Source: BPJU01 sp964425225
Lineage (GTDB): Bacteria > Planctomycetota > Planctomycetia > Pirellulales > Pirellulaceae
Assembly (NCBI GenBank): GCA_964425225.1
Contig: CAYRMD010000008.1
Span: 22,365 to 86,364, forward strand
Direction of reading: 5' to 3'
Length of the DNA: 64,000 nt
This document shows positions 1-8,863 of the stretch, piece after piece; the first letter of the stretch is position 1; every line of letters starts with the position of its first letter. The notes under the pieces were generated by a model. It was not told the origin of the DNA. It saw nothing but the letters and a program-made list of their open reading frames with translations, and did no database searches. The position numbers and the translations under genes are program-made.

Positions 1-2
1 TG

Positions 3-380
3 GCTCGACCCGGACGCGTACTCGTCAGTTTGCAAAAAGGTTTCGGGGCTGAACAAATACGTGCTCTTCAAGAACCTCGGTCGGTACTCGATTTGGGCAA
101 CGAGCTTGATGCGGTGGCCCCTTTTTTAGATACGGCGGCCCTGATATGTGTCTTAGATCTTGTCATCTGCGTAGATACGGCGGTGGCTCACTTGGCCGGA
201 GCTCTGGGGCGACCGGTTTGGGTAGCTCTGCCCTTTATCCCCGATTGGCGCTGGCTTTTACACAGATCCGATACGCCCTGGTACCCCACCATGCGACTCT
301 TTCGGCAACCGCGTTATGGAGATTGGGAATCGGTCATCCAGGAGATGGACCGAGTCTTACTCGAACAATTTGGGAGCTAG
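3..380 (+). CDS. C-terminal part of a family 9-type glycosyltransferase (5' end outside window)
   Basis: The reading frame is open from the window edge, so only the last ~125 residues are present. They carry the C-terminal signature of heptosyltransferase-like (GT9) domains: a sugar-nucleotide-binding stretch around DLVICVDTAVAHLAGALG, then PVWVALPFIPDWRW and PWYPTMRLFRQ. In TPR-repeat proteins of planctomycetes and proteobacteria this half follows a TPR array and is annotated as a glycosyltransferase acting on cell-surface glycans. Whether TPR repeats precede it cannot be seen. It faces the convergent NUDIX gene with a 20-nt gap. Family assignment is secure; the acceptor is unknown. Confidence 0.8.
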   Translation, partial: ARPGRVLVSLQKGFGAEQIRALQEPRSVLDLGNELDAVAPFLDTAALICVLDLVICVDTAVAHLAGALGRPVWVALPFIPDWRWLLHRSDTPWYPTMRLFRQPRYGDWESVIQEMDRVLLEQFGS

Positions 381-400
381 TAAGTTCGAACAGCCGGGTA

Positions 401-817
401 CTAGAGCGGATCATAGGGAGTTCGAGCGAGGAGGGCTTCGATCAAGCGGCGATTTCCACTGGGAAAAGTCAATTCTCTTAGCATCTGCCGCTCGACCCAA
501 CAATAAGGCTCGCGAGCCGTCGGTTGCGGTTCTCGGGGAACGCACGCAAAAAACTCCAACAGCAATTCGCAATGAGCGTAGCGGATGCGCTCGAATCCAT
601 AACGTCCCACGACCTGGACACACAGCCCGGTTTCTTCATAGCACTCGCGTACGGCTGCCTGCACAGGCGACTCTCCCGGCTCGAGCTTTCCGCCCGGAAA
701 CTCCCAATACCCGGCTAGGTCGACGCCTGGCGGACGTCGACCCACCAAGAACCGATCCTGCCACTGGACCACGGCAACGGCGATCGGGCAAGGAGTTCCA
801 GGATCTTTGGAGGACAT
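401..817 (-). CDS. NUDIX hydrolase, MutT-like (8-oxo-dGTP diphosphatase type)
   Basis: A 138-aa protein with a complete Nudix box, GGKLEPGES followed by REC-EETG, matching GX5EX7REUXEEXGU. The short N-terminal strand (PIAVAVVQWQDRFLVGRR) and the WEFPGG entry into the box are typical of MutT proteins that remove 8-oxo-dGTP or other oxidised nucleotides. A longer frame runs to 874, but the ATG at 817 places the protein start just before the first conserved strand and has AAAGG upstream. It is convergent with the glycosyltransferase tail and lies downstream of fabI on the same strand, about 100 nt away, so co-transcription is possible. The exact substrate is not deducible. Confidence 0.85.
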   Translation of the reverse strand: MSSKDPGTPCPIAVAVVQWQDRFLVGRRPPGVDLAGYWEFPGGKLEPGESPVQAAVRECYEETGLCVQVVGRYGFERIRYAHCELLLEFFACVPREPQPTAREPYCWVERQMLRELTFPSGNRRLIEALLARTPYDPL

Positions 818-921
818 CGATCCAATGCCTTTACTACAGGCGAGCGGGCTGTTGACATGTCTTAGAAAGGGCATATCTAGGAAACTGGGTGTCGTGTGCC
901 GTTAGAATTTTGTCAAAAGCT

Positions 922-1755
922 TTACGTAGATCCAGCGGTGTGCTTTAGTTCATCGAGCCAGCGGCCTGGCGTTCCCATAATGTTGTATCCGGCATCGACG
1001 TGCAGGATTTCTCCGGTAATCCCATCGGAGTAACTGGACAGCAAAAACGCGGCAGCTCGGCCCACTTCCTCGTGTGTTACATTGCGTTGGAGAGGAGCAA
1101 TCTTTTCGTAAAGGAATTGCATCTCGCCCACGCCGGCTGCTGAACCTGCCAGAGTCTTTAAGGGGCCTGCACTGATGGCATTGACTCGTATACCCCCTCT
1201 TCCCAGGTCGAAGGCTAGGTAGCGGACGCAGGCATCGAGAGCCGCTTTACAAATCCCCATGACATTGTAACCCGGAACGCACTTTTCACCGCCAAAATAG
1301 GTCATCGTCAGGATCGAGGCTCCTGGATTCAGCAGGGGTCGAGCCGCACGTGCCAACGCCAAGAAGCTGTAGACACTTACGTCCATGGCCAATTGGAATC
1401 CGGCCCGGCTCGTATCAATTGTCGACCGATTCAGGTCTTCGCGATCGGCGAAAGCGATGGAGTGCAATAGAAAGTCGATCCTACCGAACTCTTCGGATGT
1501 TTTCTGCATGAGGTGGGCAATGTCTTCCTCCTTCTGCACATCCAACGGCACCAAAAACTTGGCATGGGGTTGGTTTTCCAAACACTTTGCCACACGGCGG
1601 CGGTTCTTTTGTTTCTCGTCGTCAGGTCGATCGGGTAAATGGCTAAAACCACACCAACCTCCCTGAGCCATCACCTCTTGGGCAACTGCCCAGGCAATGG
1701 ACCGATCGTTTGCCACTCCCAGAATCAACCCTTTCTTGCCGTCAAACCAACCCAT
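922..1755 (-). CDS. fabI: Enoyl-[acyl-carrier-protein] reductase (NADH), FabI
   Basis: This 277-aa short-chain dehydrogenase carries out the last reduction of type II fatty acid elongation, enoyl-ACP to acyl-ACP. It starts with the FabI-specific nucleotide-binding stretch GLILGVANDRSIAWAVA and has the FabI active-site pattern Tyr-x6-Lys in YNVMGICKAAL, preceded by TYFGGEK. The later ISAGPLKTLA and HVDAGYNIMG blocks are also standard. Length equals the family norm (~260-280). ATG at 1755 has AAGGA seven bases upstream. The start region is close to and divergent from the regulator on the plus strand. No unusual residues were seen; it should be functional. Confidence 0.95.
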   Translation of the reverse strand: MGWFDGKKGLILGVANDRSIAWAVAQEVMAQGGWCGFSHLPDRPDDEKQKNRRRVAKCLENQPHAKFLVPLDVQKEEDIAHLMQKTSEEFGRIDFLLHSIAFADREDLNRSTIDTSRAGFQLAMDVSVYSFLALARAARPLLNPGASILTMTYFGGEKCVPGYNVMGICKAALDACVRYLAFDLGRGGIRVNAISAGPLKTLAGSAAGVGEMQFLYEKIAPLQRNVTHEEVGRAAAFLLSSYSDGITGEILHVDAGYNIMGTPGRWLDELKHTAGST

Positions 1756-1902
1756 ACGCTCATCCTTCTGGTAATTGTTCCGGATCTACCACTGCCTCGT
1801 GCCGACAGGCTCTTAGAGGCAACCACCGCGGTGTGTGGGGCGCTCTATAATGATGACAGTGTACGAGACGTCACTTATAGTCGGCGGCTGGAGATTGGAC
1901 AA

Positions 1903-3840
1903 GTGAGCTTGAGTCGGGAAGCGGAAGAAAGCGGGTTTTTCACACCGGGCAGCGATAGAGTGGCCGAGTGGGCTGCGGTCCTCTGGCGACTCGACCCGGC
2001 GGTTTGGGAAGACCCGGAGCAGTTTGCGCACCAAGCGTTGGAAGTCGCTCGTACAGCCTTCGGCGCACGGGGCGTTGCTTTAGTCACGCAGCGCGGAGCC
2101 CTGTGGCACCCCCTATGCGCGGTGGGTCAAGTGGCATGTTCAGACCACGGGATCATTGGTCAAGCGTGCGTCGAAGAAAAAGTCTCTCGATCGGATGCTG
2201 TGTGGATCGTGCCTGTGGATTGGGATACTCCCTCCGCCTTATTGATGGAGCCTGGGCGATGGGCTTTCGGACAACAAGCTGCAGAAGCCTTACGTCGACA
2301 ATGGAATGCGATAGCCCGTAGCGTTTGGCGCTCCGCACGCGCAGCTCGACGTTGTCGCCAGGCCGAAGTGCTCCTGGAAGTAGTCGCCCGTTGGCAGGCC
2401 ACGCGTAATACCGAGGAGCTCCTGCGGCGCATGGCCGAAACTTCCACCGCTGTTTTGCAAGCCGAACGCGCCAGTATTTTTCTGTGGGATCGAGCCAACC
2501 GGGTTTTGGTGGCCAAGCCGGCACTGGGAGTCGAAGGAGGTGAACTGCGTGTGCCAGACGACCGCGGCGTAGTCGGGCAGGTGGTACAGACTGGCCGCCC
2601 CTATCGAGTCAATGTCGACGAAGACCAAACGGTTATCGATCGAACCGTCGACCGGAAATTGGGTTTTCTAACGCATTCGCTCCTCTGCGTTCCGCTCGTA
2701 GGACCAAATGGGACCATCCTGGGTGCATTCGAAATGATCAATAAACAGGGCGGGATTTTTACGGAGGAAGACGAGTACATCTTGCAGCAGTTGGCGCGCC
2801 ATGCGTCATTGGCCCTCGAGAATAGTAAGCATGTCGAGCAGTTGTTGCGTACGCGCTGTGCATGGGCGAACCAAGCCGTTCAAGGTGCGGTGCTCGTGGG
2901 AGAGCACCCGTCCATCGTTGCCCTGCAAGAAACCATTCGCAGGGTCGCCCAAACCGAGCTGCCCGTCCTGTTACTGGGAGAAAACGGCACCGGAAAAGAG
3001 GTCGTTTGTCGCATGATCCACGCGCTTAGCCGTCGGCCCGACGAACCGCTGCTGGCGGTCAACTGCGCGGCGATGCCCGAGACGTTGTTGGAAAGCGAAT
3101 TATTCGGGCACGAAAAAGGTGCTTTCACCGACGCTCGTGAAGCACGTGCCGGGAAATTCGAGGCAGCCGGTGCCGGTACCCTATTTTTGGATGAAATCGG
3201 CGAATTGAGCCTTGCCGGACAAGCCAAACTATTGCGCGCCATCGAAGAAAAACATATCATGCGTCTTGGAGGTAATAGACCCATTGCTATTCAAGCACGA
3301 GTGATCGCGGCCACGAATCGCAATCTTGCCAATCTCGTACAACGAGGCCAATTCCGAGACGATTTATACTACCGGTTGAACGTGGTAACTTTGCATCTTC
3401 CACCCTTGCGCGAGCGAGGCAACGACGTCGTACTCTTGGCACGGCATTTTCTCGACGAGTTTTGTCGGCAGGCAGGCCGCCCACCGCTCAAACTTACGCC
3501 AGCCGCCTGTCGGCTCCTTTGCCAGCACCGCTGGCCGGGTAACGTTCGCGAACTGCGTAACCTCATGGAACGCTTCGCCTATCTGCACCCTCGGGACACA
3601 ATCGATGAGAACGATTTGTCGGGATTGGTGGAGCCGGCGGCAACCGACCCATCCACTTCAGGAAGTTTGCGGGCGGCGACACGCGCTTTTCAAATGCGCT
3701 ACATCCGTGAACAACTGCGTCGAAACGGTAGCCTTAGTGCTGCGGCGAAGGCACTCGGCATGCACCGAGCGAACCTTTATCGAAAAATCAAGCAGCTTGG
3801 ACTAAATTTCTCGGTAGACGACCGTCCTGCCGAATCGTAA
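1903..3840 (+). CDS. Sigma-54-type AAA+ transcriptional activator with GAF sensor and Fis-type HTH
   Basis: The frame encodes an N-terminal GAF-like region, a clear second GAF domain (around SIFLWDRANRVLVAKPALG through LLCVPLVGPNGTILGAFEM), a central AAA+ domain and a C-terminal Fis-type helix-turn-helix (SLSAAAKALGMHRANLYRKI). The AAA+ part has Walker A GENGTGKE, Walker B GTLFLDEIGEL and arginine-finger region RDDLYYRLNVVTLHLPPLRERG. The sigma-54 contact loop reads GAFTDA instead of GAFTGA, a variant also common in apparently functional family members. The frame is open back to 1639 inside fabI. GTG at 1903 with GGAG upstream is preferred; GTG at 1831 is an alternative. The ligand of the GAF domains is unknown. 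Confidence 0.85.
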   Translation: MSLSREAEESGFFTPGSDRVAEWAAVLWRLDPAVWEDPEQFAHQALEVARTAFGARGVALVTQRGALWHPLCAVGQVACSDHGIIGQACVEEKVSRSDAVWIVPVDWDTPSALLMEPGRWAFGQQAAEALRRQWNAIARSVWRSARAARRCRQAEVLLEVVARWQATRNTEELLRRMAETSTAVLQAERASIFLWDRANRVLVAKPALGVEGGELRVPDDRGVVGQVVQTGRPYRVNVDEDQTVIDRTVDRKLGFLTHSLLCVPLVGPNGTILGAFEMINKQGGIFTEEDEYILQQLARHASLALENSKHVEQLLRTRCAWANQAVQGAVLVGEHPSIVALQETIRRVAQTELPVLLLGENGTGKEVVCRMIHALSRRPDEPLLAVNCAAMPETLLESELFGHEKGAFTDAREARAGKFEAAGAGTLFLDEIGELSLAGQAKLLRAIEEKHIMRLGGNRPIAIQARVIAATNRNLANLVQRGQFRDDLYYRLNVVTLHLPPLRERGNDVVLLARHFLDEFCRQAGRPPLKLTPAACRLLCQHRWPGNVRELRNLMERFAYLHPRDTIDENDLSGLVEPAATDPSTSGSLRAATRAFQMRYIREQLRRNGSLSAAAKALGMHRANLYRKIKQLGLNFSVDDRPAES

Positions 3841-3929
3841 ACGGCAAGCTCAGATGCACCTTAAACCATTATGGGCTACAACGGGGACAAGCCAGCAATC
3901 GTGTCTTTGCCCTAAGGAGAATGCTCACC

Positions 3930-5144
3930 ATGCTGCACGACGTGTCTGATACCAACGGTCAGGGTGTGCAACAGGCGTTCGGGGGACGGTGGTTGCATGC
4001 TGGTCGAAGGGACAAACGCAATCTCGGGCAGGGTTCACATAACCGGCGGAGGTTCTTGCAGTTGACGTTGCTTGGCGCAACCGGTCTTGCTACCCGCTCT
4101 CTCCAGGGACAACCGGCAGCAATTCGTTGGTATGACGTAACAAGTTGGGGTGTAGAGGGGCGAGGTTGGACAGACGAGGAACGCCAGCGGTACTTCGATC
4201 GCTTGCCCGCTAAGGCCGAAGCAACCGTGCCGCCGGCCGTGTGGGGTTTGAATCATCATTCGGCGGGGATGGCCGTTTTATTCGCAACGGACGCCACACA
4301 AATCTACGTGGAATACGAGCTGTTTTCTTCGCGACTGGCAATGCCCCATATGCCGGCTACGGGAGTTAGCGGATTGGATCTGTATGCGCGCGATAGCGAT
4401 GGGCAATGGCGCTGGCTTCAGGTCGTCCAACCCACGTCGCAGCAAATCAATCAACTCCTTGCCGGTGGTCTCGATCCCGGCGGCCGTACGTATCTTTTGT
4501 ATTTACCGCTCTATAACGGAGTCAACTCGCTGCAGATTGGCGTGCCGGATAAAGACACTTTCACGCCGATACGGCCGCGTGACGACCGGCCGATCGTGTT
4601 TTACGGCACCTCGATAATTCAAGGCGCGTGTGCTTCGCGACCGGGAATGGCCCTACCGGCCATCGTCGGAAGGCGCCTGGATGTACCGACGCTCAATTTA
4701 GGTTTCTCCGGGAATGGCAGGATGGATCGGTCCGTCGTCGAATTGATGGCCGAATGGGACGCGGAAATCTTCTGTATTGACTGTCTTCCCAACATGGATC
4801 CGGATTTGGTTCGCGAGCGGACCGGTCCTTTAGTTCGGCGGCTGCGGGAAGCTCGACCTCAGACGCCGATTCTTCTCGTAGAGGATCGGCCATTTACGAA
4901 TTCGCGGTTTTACGAATCGCGTCGCCGTTTTCATGAGGCCAATCATGCCGCGCTTCGTGAAGCATATCGGCAACTGCTGGCTGAAGGAGTACAACGGCTG
5001 TTTTATTTGGCGGGACATACCTTGTTGGGAGACGATGGAGAAGCCGCCACGGACGGATCGCATCCGAGCGACCTTGGTTTTTCGCGGTATGCGGATGCCT
5101 ACCTTCGAGTCATTCAACAAATCCGCAAGGAGGTTAACCCCTGA
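3930..5144 (+). CDS. Tat-exported SGNH/GDSL-family hydrolase
   Basis: A 404-aa esterase-like protein. Residues ~35-55 form a twin-arginine-type signal (NRRRFLQLTLLGATGLA). After a ~110-residue N-terminal beta domain, the SGNH core begins: block I PIVFYGTSIIQGA (Ser nucleophile in GTS), block II NLGFSGNG, block III with Asn in CLPNMDP, and block V ATDGSHPSDLGF supplying Asp and His. Family members hydrolyse esters on carbohydrates or lipids. ATG at 3930 was chosen because AAGGAG lies ten bases upstream; ATG at 3921 sits one base from the same site. The gene ends 65 nt before the convergent TerB gene. Substrate unknown. Confidence 0.85.
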   Translation: MLHDVSDTNGQGVQQAFGGRWLHAGRRDKRNLGQGSHNRRRFLQLTLLGATGLATRSLQGQPAAIRWYDVTSWGVEGRGWTDEERQRYFDRLPAKAEATVPPAVWGLNHHSAGMAVLFATDATQIYVEYELFSSRLAMPHMPATGVSGLDLYARDSDGQWRWLQVVQPTSQQINQLLAGGLDPGGRTYLLYLPLYNGVNSLQIGVPDKDTFTPIRPRDDRPIVFYGTSIIQGACASRPGMALPAIVGRRLDVPTLNLGFSGNGRMDRSVVELMAEWDAEIFCIDCLPNMDPDLVRERTGPLVRRLREARPQTPILLVEDRPFTNSRFYESRRRFHEANHAALREAYRQLLAEGVQRLFYLAGHTLLGDDGEAATDGSHPSDLGFSRYADAYLRVIQQIRKEVNP

Positions 5145-5209
5145 CAAGGAGGGCATCGCGGATCGATTGGTTTTACTACCCCAACCACAGGACCGTGATT
5201 AAGGGCAAT

Positions 5210-5572
5210 TTAGGGTTTCTCATATTTTTGGATAGTTCGATCGATCAGGGCAGTGATTTCATCCTGGGACATATCAAGCGCCACAGCCACTCGAGCAAAC
5301 AGTTGTTTTTCTCGATCTGCCAACTTTCCGTCGGCTGCCATCATACGCAGCATTTCTTCTAGGAGCTGCACTGCTTGGGACCGCTCGATGGGGAGTCGCA
5401 CCGCGCCCGGTTCGGACTCTAATGTTTCACGCACCAGTTGCGCAAACGTTGTCTCATCGATGTTCCATAATCGGGCATATTCTTTGAGCAACTCCAGCTC
5501 CGACTCAGTCAGACGCTGATCCACTAATGCTGTTACGATGAGGTTTCGCAAAAGTTGGGTTCGGATACTCAT
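5210..5572 (-). CDS. TerB-like small helical protein
   Basis: A 120-aa, all-helical acidic protein matching the TerB (tellurite-resistance B/DjlA N-terminal) fold: two repeated four-helix units, the second with LLEEMLRMMAADGKLADREKQLFARVA, where AADGKLxxxE is the TerB hallmark that forms an acidic metal-binding patch. It is the third gene of the minus-strand set MoxR ATPase - large unrecognised protein - TerB, 36 nt after the large gene. TerB-like proteins occur with AAA+ ATPases in membrane-linked stress and defence contexts; here the role is inferred only from position. Start ATG 5572; upstream GGAG is rather distant (~15 nt), consistent with translation linked to the upstream gene. Confidence 0.75.
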   Translation of the reverse strand: MSIRTQLLRNLIVTALVDQRLTESELELLKEYARLWNIDETTFAQLVRETLESEPGAVRLPIERSQAVQLLEEMLRMMAADGKLADREKQLFARVAVALDMSQDEITALIDRTIQKYEKP

Positions 5573-5608
5573 GGTAGCAATTTCTCTCCGGGAGTTTCCC
5601 AGGCCGTT

Positions 5609-7540
5609 TTAGGGGCGGCGGATAAAATGATCAGCATAACTTCGTACATGCTTGCCCTGCAGCACGTGTACAGTTCGTAGTTTCTGGATAGTGCTGTCGC
5701 TGAATTGCGCAAGTGGCAGATGAATAAACTGTTTGCCGAAGCGCCGCGCCAATCGCCGCCAGCCAGCTCCAATCGGCACCGGACTCAGCACCACAATATG
5801 CCTCTGCTCGGCATGCAAGCACGCCGCCGCTAGAAGACGTTCTTCGAGCGTGTCAGCAAAATCCAATCGACGATCGCGCCAAATATCAGGAATTAAGCGT
5901 GGCGGATATAAGAATAGGGCGCCACCATATGTGGCCACAGCGATGCCGGGTCCAATAATCTCTTTCATATAATCAGTCGCAAAAAACGCCAAAGTCGACT
6001 CATCTTCATGCTCGGCATACCAGGTCGTTCTCCATGGATAGTCACGGGGATCTGCGGGGCAATCGAATAGCATCACTGCACAATCCAATTGACCTCGACT
6101 AGGAGGTAACACTTTGACGTAGATATCGCCGGTATACCAGTGTCGCAAGGTGTCCCGAATATCGATCCCGTCTTTAATACTGGTAGTGAACTTCTCTGTT
6201 CTTGCCAAATCAGCTCCTAATACGGCCTTAGCACGATCGAAAAGATGAGCCCGAAAACTTTCGATTGCGTCATCTTCTGGTGGGTAACTGCATTGTTGAT
6301 AGGGATCCCAAGCAATACGCCATTTCTGCACCTCGGATCGTTCGGGTCGCCGCCGCAGCACATAACTCCGCCACCGGATCGGCCGGCCCGGCAAGCGGCT
6401 TACGAGTCGAATTAAGCGACCATCGTCGAACCTGGCGCGGTCGATTCCCAAAGTGACTCGAGGGTAATTGGTTTCTCGGCCGTACGGATAGTCACGCGCA
6501 CGCTCCACAACATGCAGGGCGAAGCTGTCGCCTGCTATCTGTTGCGCCGCTACGACGATCGTGTAAAGATCCGGGGTAAATCTCCGATCGATAAGGCAAA
6601 GATTGCGAATGTACTTAAGCATCAGGGAAAGTAAATAGGGCGTAATGCGCCTGGCTCGTTTTTTGAACTCCTCCAAATACGAGGTTCGCGCAGCTAACAG
6701 CAATTCCTTCACTCCGTCGATGGACAGGTTGGCGTCGTCATCCAGCTCGAAGCGCGCCCGTTCGTATAGCCCGGTGATAAATGGAAATTCTCCGAGCATG
6801 AAAAGAAGCGTGCGCCGTTCCGGCTCATAAATGGTGATGTCGCCCGTCAATTCATCTTCAGAATCTTTCCAGCGTTCGCGGTAGGCAAGACGAAGCCATG
6901 GCCATTCGACGAGCGAACACAGCATCAAAATGCGGTGATAACGCGCTTCTAACATGCGAAGTTGTCTGGCCATACGTGCTAAACGCCGGTGAAACTGGAG
7001 CGAGCCGGGCTTTCGCAATACCGGTACCACGGCAGCAACGTACCGCTCCAGAGGAACTTTCTTCAATGCGTACGGATCGGGGAGCACACTGCTGAAAGCC
7101 TCGAACGTCTCGGTTTCTAAATCCACGAACGCTCGCGGAATGTGCTCCTCCATGGCAAATCGCAGGGCTGCAATCACCGGCTGACACGGTTCGACCGGGA
7201 CATAACTTGCCGCAGTTAAATGCCGGTCTTCGGATTCGGAGTCCGACTGCCATGAATCCACCGTTGGTTCCCAATTGGGGGCGGCTTCTTGGATCACCAG
7301 TAAAGGCTGGGGCAGTTGAAGAATCGCTTCTTCGACCGGCCTGCGGAAACTAGGCGGTAGCGGTACAGCCAGGCAGTCGAATGTGCCCGATAGCAAACGC
7401 CGCCGAACCTCGACAGCGAAGTCACCGCTTCCGTGCACGACGGGCAGCAATGTAATCCGATCGCTGAGTCGCAGCACGCCTTCGGCCGTCGGTCCCATGT
7501 TTCCTCTGCGTCCGACAAAAAAGAGCAACCGAATTGTCAT
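5609..7540 (-). CDS. Large conserved-looking cytoplasmic protein of unknown function in a MoxR operon
   Basis: Not recognised as any named family. The 643-aa protein has no signal peptide or membrane segment. The N-terminus (residues ~1-110) looks like an alpha/beta domain with VVHGSGDFAVEVRRRL and FDCLAVPLPPSF, faintly recalling TraB/ChaN-type proteins, though I would not assign it. The middle (~180-350) is helical and arginine-rich; the end (~450-643) again looks alpha/beta (GPGIAVATYGGALFLYPP, HIVVLSPVPIGAGW). The true start is probably ATG 7540, which overlaps the MoxR stop codon as TGATG, so the two are translationally coupled. MoxR ATPases usually remodel a partner encoded next door; this protein is the likely client or cofactor. 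Confidence 0.7.
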   Translation of the reverse strand: MTIRLLFFVGRRGNMGPTAEGVLRLSDRITLLPVVHGSGDFAVEVRRRLLSGTFDCLAVPLPPSFRRPVEEAILQLPQPLLVIQEAAPNWEPTVDSWQSDSESEDRHLTAASYVPVEPCQPVIAALRFAMEEHIPRAFVDLETETFEAFSSVLPDPYALKKVPLERYVAAVVPVLRKPGSLQFHRRLARMARQLRMLEARYHRILMLCSLVEWPWLRLAYRERWKDSEDELTGDITIYEPERRTLLFMLGEFPFITGLYERARFELDDDANLSIDGVKELLLAARTSYLEEFKKRARRITPYLLSLMLKYIRNLCLIDRRFTPDLYTIVVAAQQIAGDSFALHVVERARDYPYGRETNYPRVTLGIDRARFDDGRLIRLVSRLPGRPIRWRSYVLRRRPERSEVQKWRIAWDPYQQCSYPPEDDAIESFRAHLFDRAKAVLGADLARTEKFTTSIKDGIDIRDTLRHWYTGDIYVKVLPPSRGQLDCAVMLFDCPADPRDYPWRTTWYAEHEDESTLAFFATDYMKEIIGPGIAVATYGGALFLYPPRLIPDIWRDRRLDFADTLEERLLAAACLHAEQRHIVVLSPVPIGAGWRRLARRFGKQFIHLPLAQFSDSTIQKLRTVHVLQGKHVRSYADHFIRRP

Positions 7541-8487
7541 CAATCCTCGTCATCGTCCGGCCGCTCTGGGTGCAGGGGATCATCCGATTCCCAGAAAAAA
7601 TCCCCCAAGCCCAGGGGCAGGGCTTCACCACCCAAGCTGCGCTTTTTGCGTTTGGCCAAAGCATCCAGATCCAAGGCATCCGCACCAAGGCATTTTTCGA
7701 GCGCTTCTCGCCAAACTTTGTCCTTGGCCGCTGGATGACCCTCCGTTTGCGCTAGCCGCTTCATAGCATAGCGCAAAACATTAATTCCGTCACGCACCGC
7801 AAAGTCGAGCCCCAATGCATGAGCCTGTTGGAGAAAATCGACGGTGATGGCTAGCATTTGGTCTTCAGCAAAGGGCAAGTGGTATTTCAATATGGCAAGC
7901 TCCTCCTCTCGAGAGGGAAAGCCGAGAGCGAGCGTTGGCTGAAGGCGGCTAAGAATATAATCCGGGATCTCGTACGTGGACTCGTCTTCATTCATCGTCA
8001 CGGCACATCGGAAGTCCGGATGAGCGGGAATGGTAATACCGGCGACGATCGATTCCACGTAGCGACGATGGTCAAAAAGTGGAGCGAGACTTGCCCACGA
8101 TTTTTCATTCATGCGGTTGCCTTCGTCTAGGACACATACACCGCCGCGAATCATAGCACTCACCAGCGGGGAAGCGTGGTAGGCGATGCGTCCATGATGC
8201 GACAGTACCGGCGTGATGAGCAGATCCTCGGGCCGAGTGTCCGCCGTGCACTGATACACGTAAAGCTCCTGTCCCCGTACACGAGCTGCTGCCATCGCTA
8301 AGGCGGTCTTTCCAATACCCGGCACGCCGACCAGCCGCGGTGTCAGCGGTAAGTCTTTCTGGTCAACCACCACCCAGCATGCCAGCAATTGTTGGAGAAT
8401 TTCCCGTTGGCCAATCCATTGGACGTCGGCACGGTGGGGTGGGCCAAGCTGAATCGGAACCCCTTCGATCGTTACCTGTCTATCCAT
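7540..8487 (-). CDS. MoxR-type AAA+ ATPase
   Basis: A 315-aa AAA+ protein with Walker A GVPGIGKTALA, Walker B GGVCVLDEGNRM, sensor-1 region CAVTMNEDESTYEIPDYIL and the arginine-finger stretch SRLQP, all in the usual MoxR order. MoxR ATPases act as chaperones that assemble or activate partner complexes, commonly with VWA-domain proteins; no VWA gene is present here, the partner position being taken by the unrecognised 643-aa gene overlapping its stop codon. The C-terminus is extended and ends in an acidic tail (PDDDED). ATG 8487 removes a seven-residue N-terminal extension present if 8508 is used; neither has a strong ribosome-binding site. Confidence 0.9.
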   Translation of the reverse strand: MDRQVTIEGVPIQLGPPHRADVQWIGQREILQQLLACWVVVDQKDLPLTPRLVGVPGIGKTALAMAAARVRGQELYVYQCTADTRPEDLLITPVLSHHGRIAYHASPLVSAMIRGGVCVLDEGNRMNEKSWASLAPLFDHRRYVESIVAGITIPAHPDFRCAVTMNEDESTYEIPDYILSRLQPTLALGFPSREEELAILKYHLPFAEDQMLAITVDFLQQAHALGLDFAVRDGINVLRYAMKRLAQTEGHPAAKDKVWREALEKCLGADALDLDALAKRKKRSLGGEALPLGLGDFFWESDDPLHPERPDDDED

Positions 8488-8863
8488 AGGGAATTTTCCC
8501 GAAAACAAGCCGTGGTAATTGGCTGCCGGTGCTGTTTCGCCAAGTTCTACATCGCCATCGTCGCAAACTCGATGCTCGTCGCCTCACGTTCTATTGTGAC
8601 AGAGGGCTATTGGCCCGAAAAGGTCGTTTCTTATTGCGGCAGTACGTATCGTGAACTCTTCGATCGGTGTTATCCGGATAAAAGGGCGGCACGAATTTCC
8701 GCCCGCGCGCGCCGCCAAACGCCGAGGCACATTTTGGTTGGAAAACGCACATGACTTGAGGCGAGTGCTACGTTTGAGAAGGACAGATTCTACGCAAGCT
8801 GAATGTCGTATCACGGTTGCGGTAACGACGTGGTAATACTGCGTCGGAATTAGGGTGACGATT
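8488..8863. other. Divergent intergenic region, MoxR operon / membrane protein
   Basis: About 375 nt between two divergently transcribed genes must hold both promoters. No convincing -35/-10 pair, operator palindrome or RNA motif was recognised. A GC-rich stretch of alternating purine-pyrimidine (near 8700-8712) is the only compositional oddity. Confidence 0.4.

Noticed and set aside
1846..1851. TATAAT as a promoter of the AAA+ activator
   Set aside because: Perfect -10, but no -35-like hexamer at 16-18 bp; left unlisted.
2974..3200. GAFTDA in place of GAFTGA as loss of sigma-54 contact
   Set aside because: GAFTDA is also frequent in apparently functional AAA+ activators, so loss of function is not supported.
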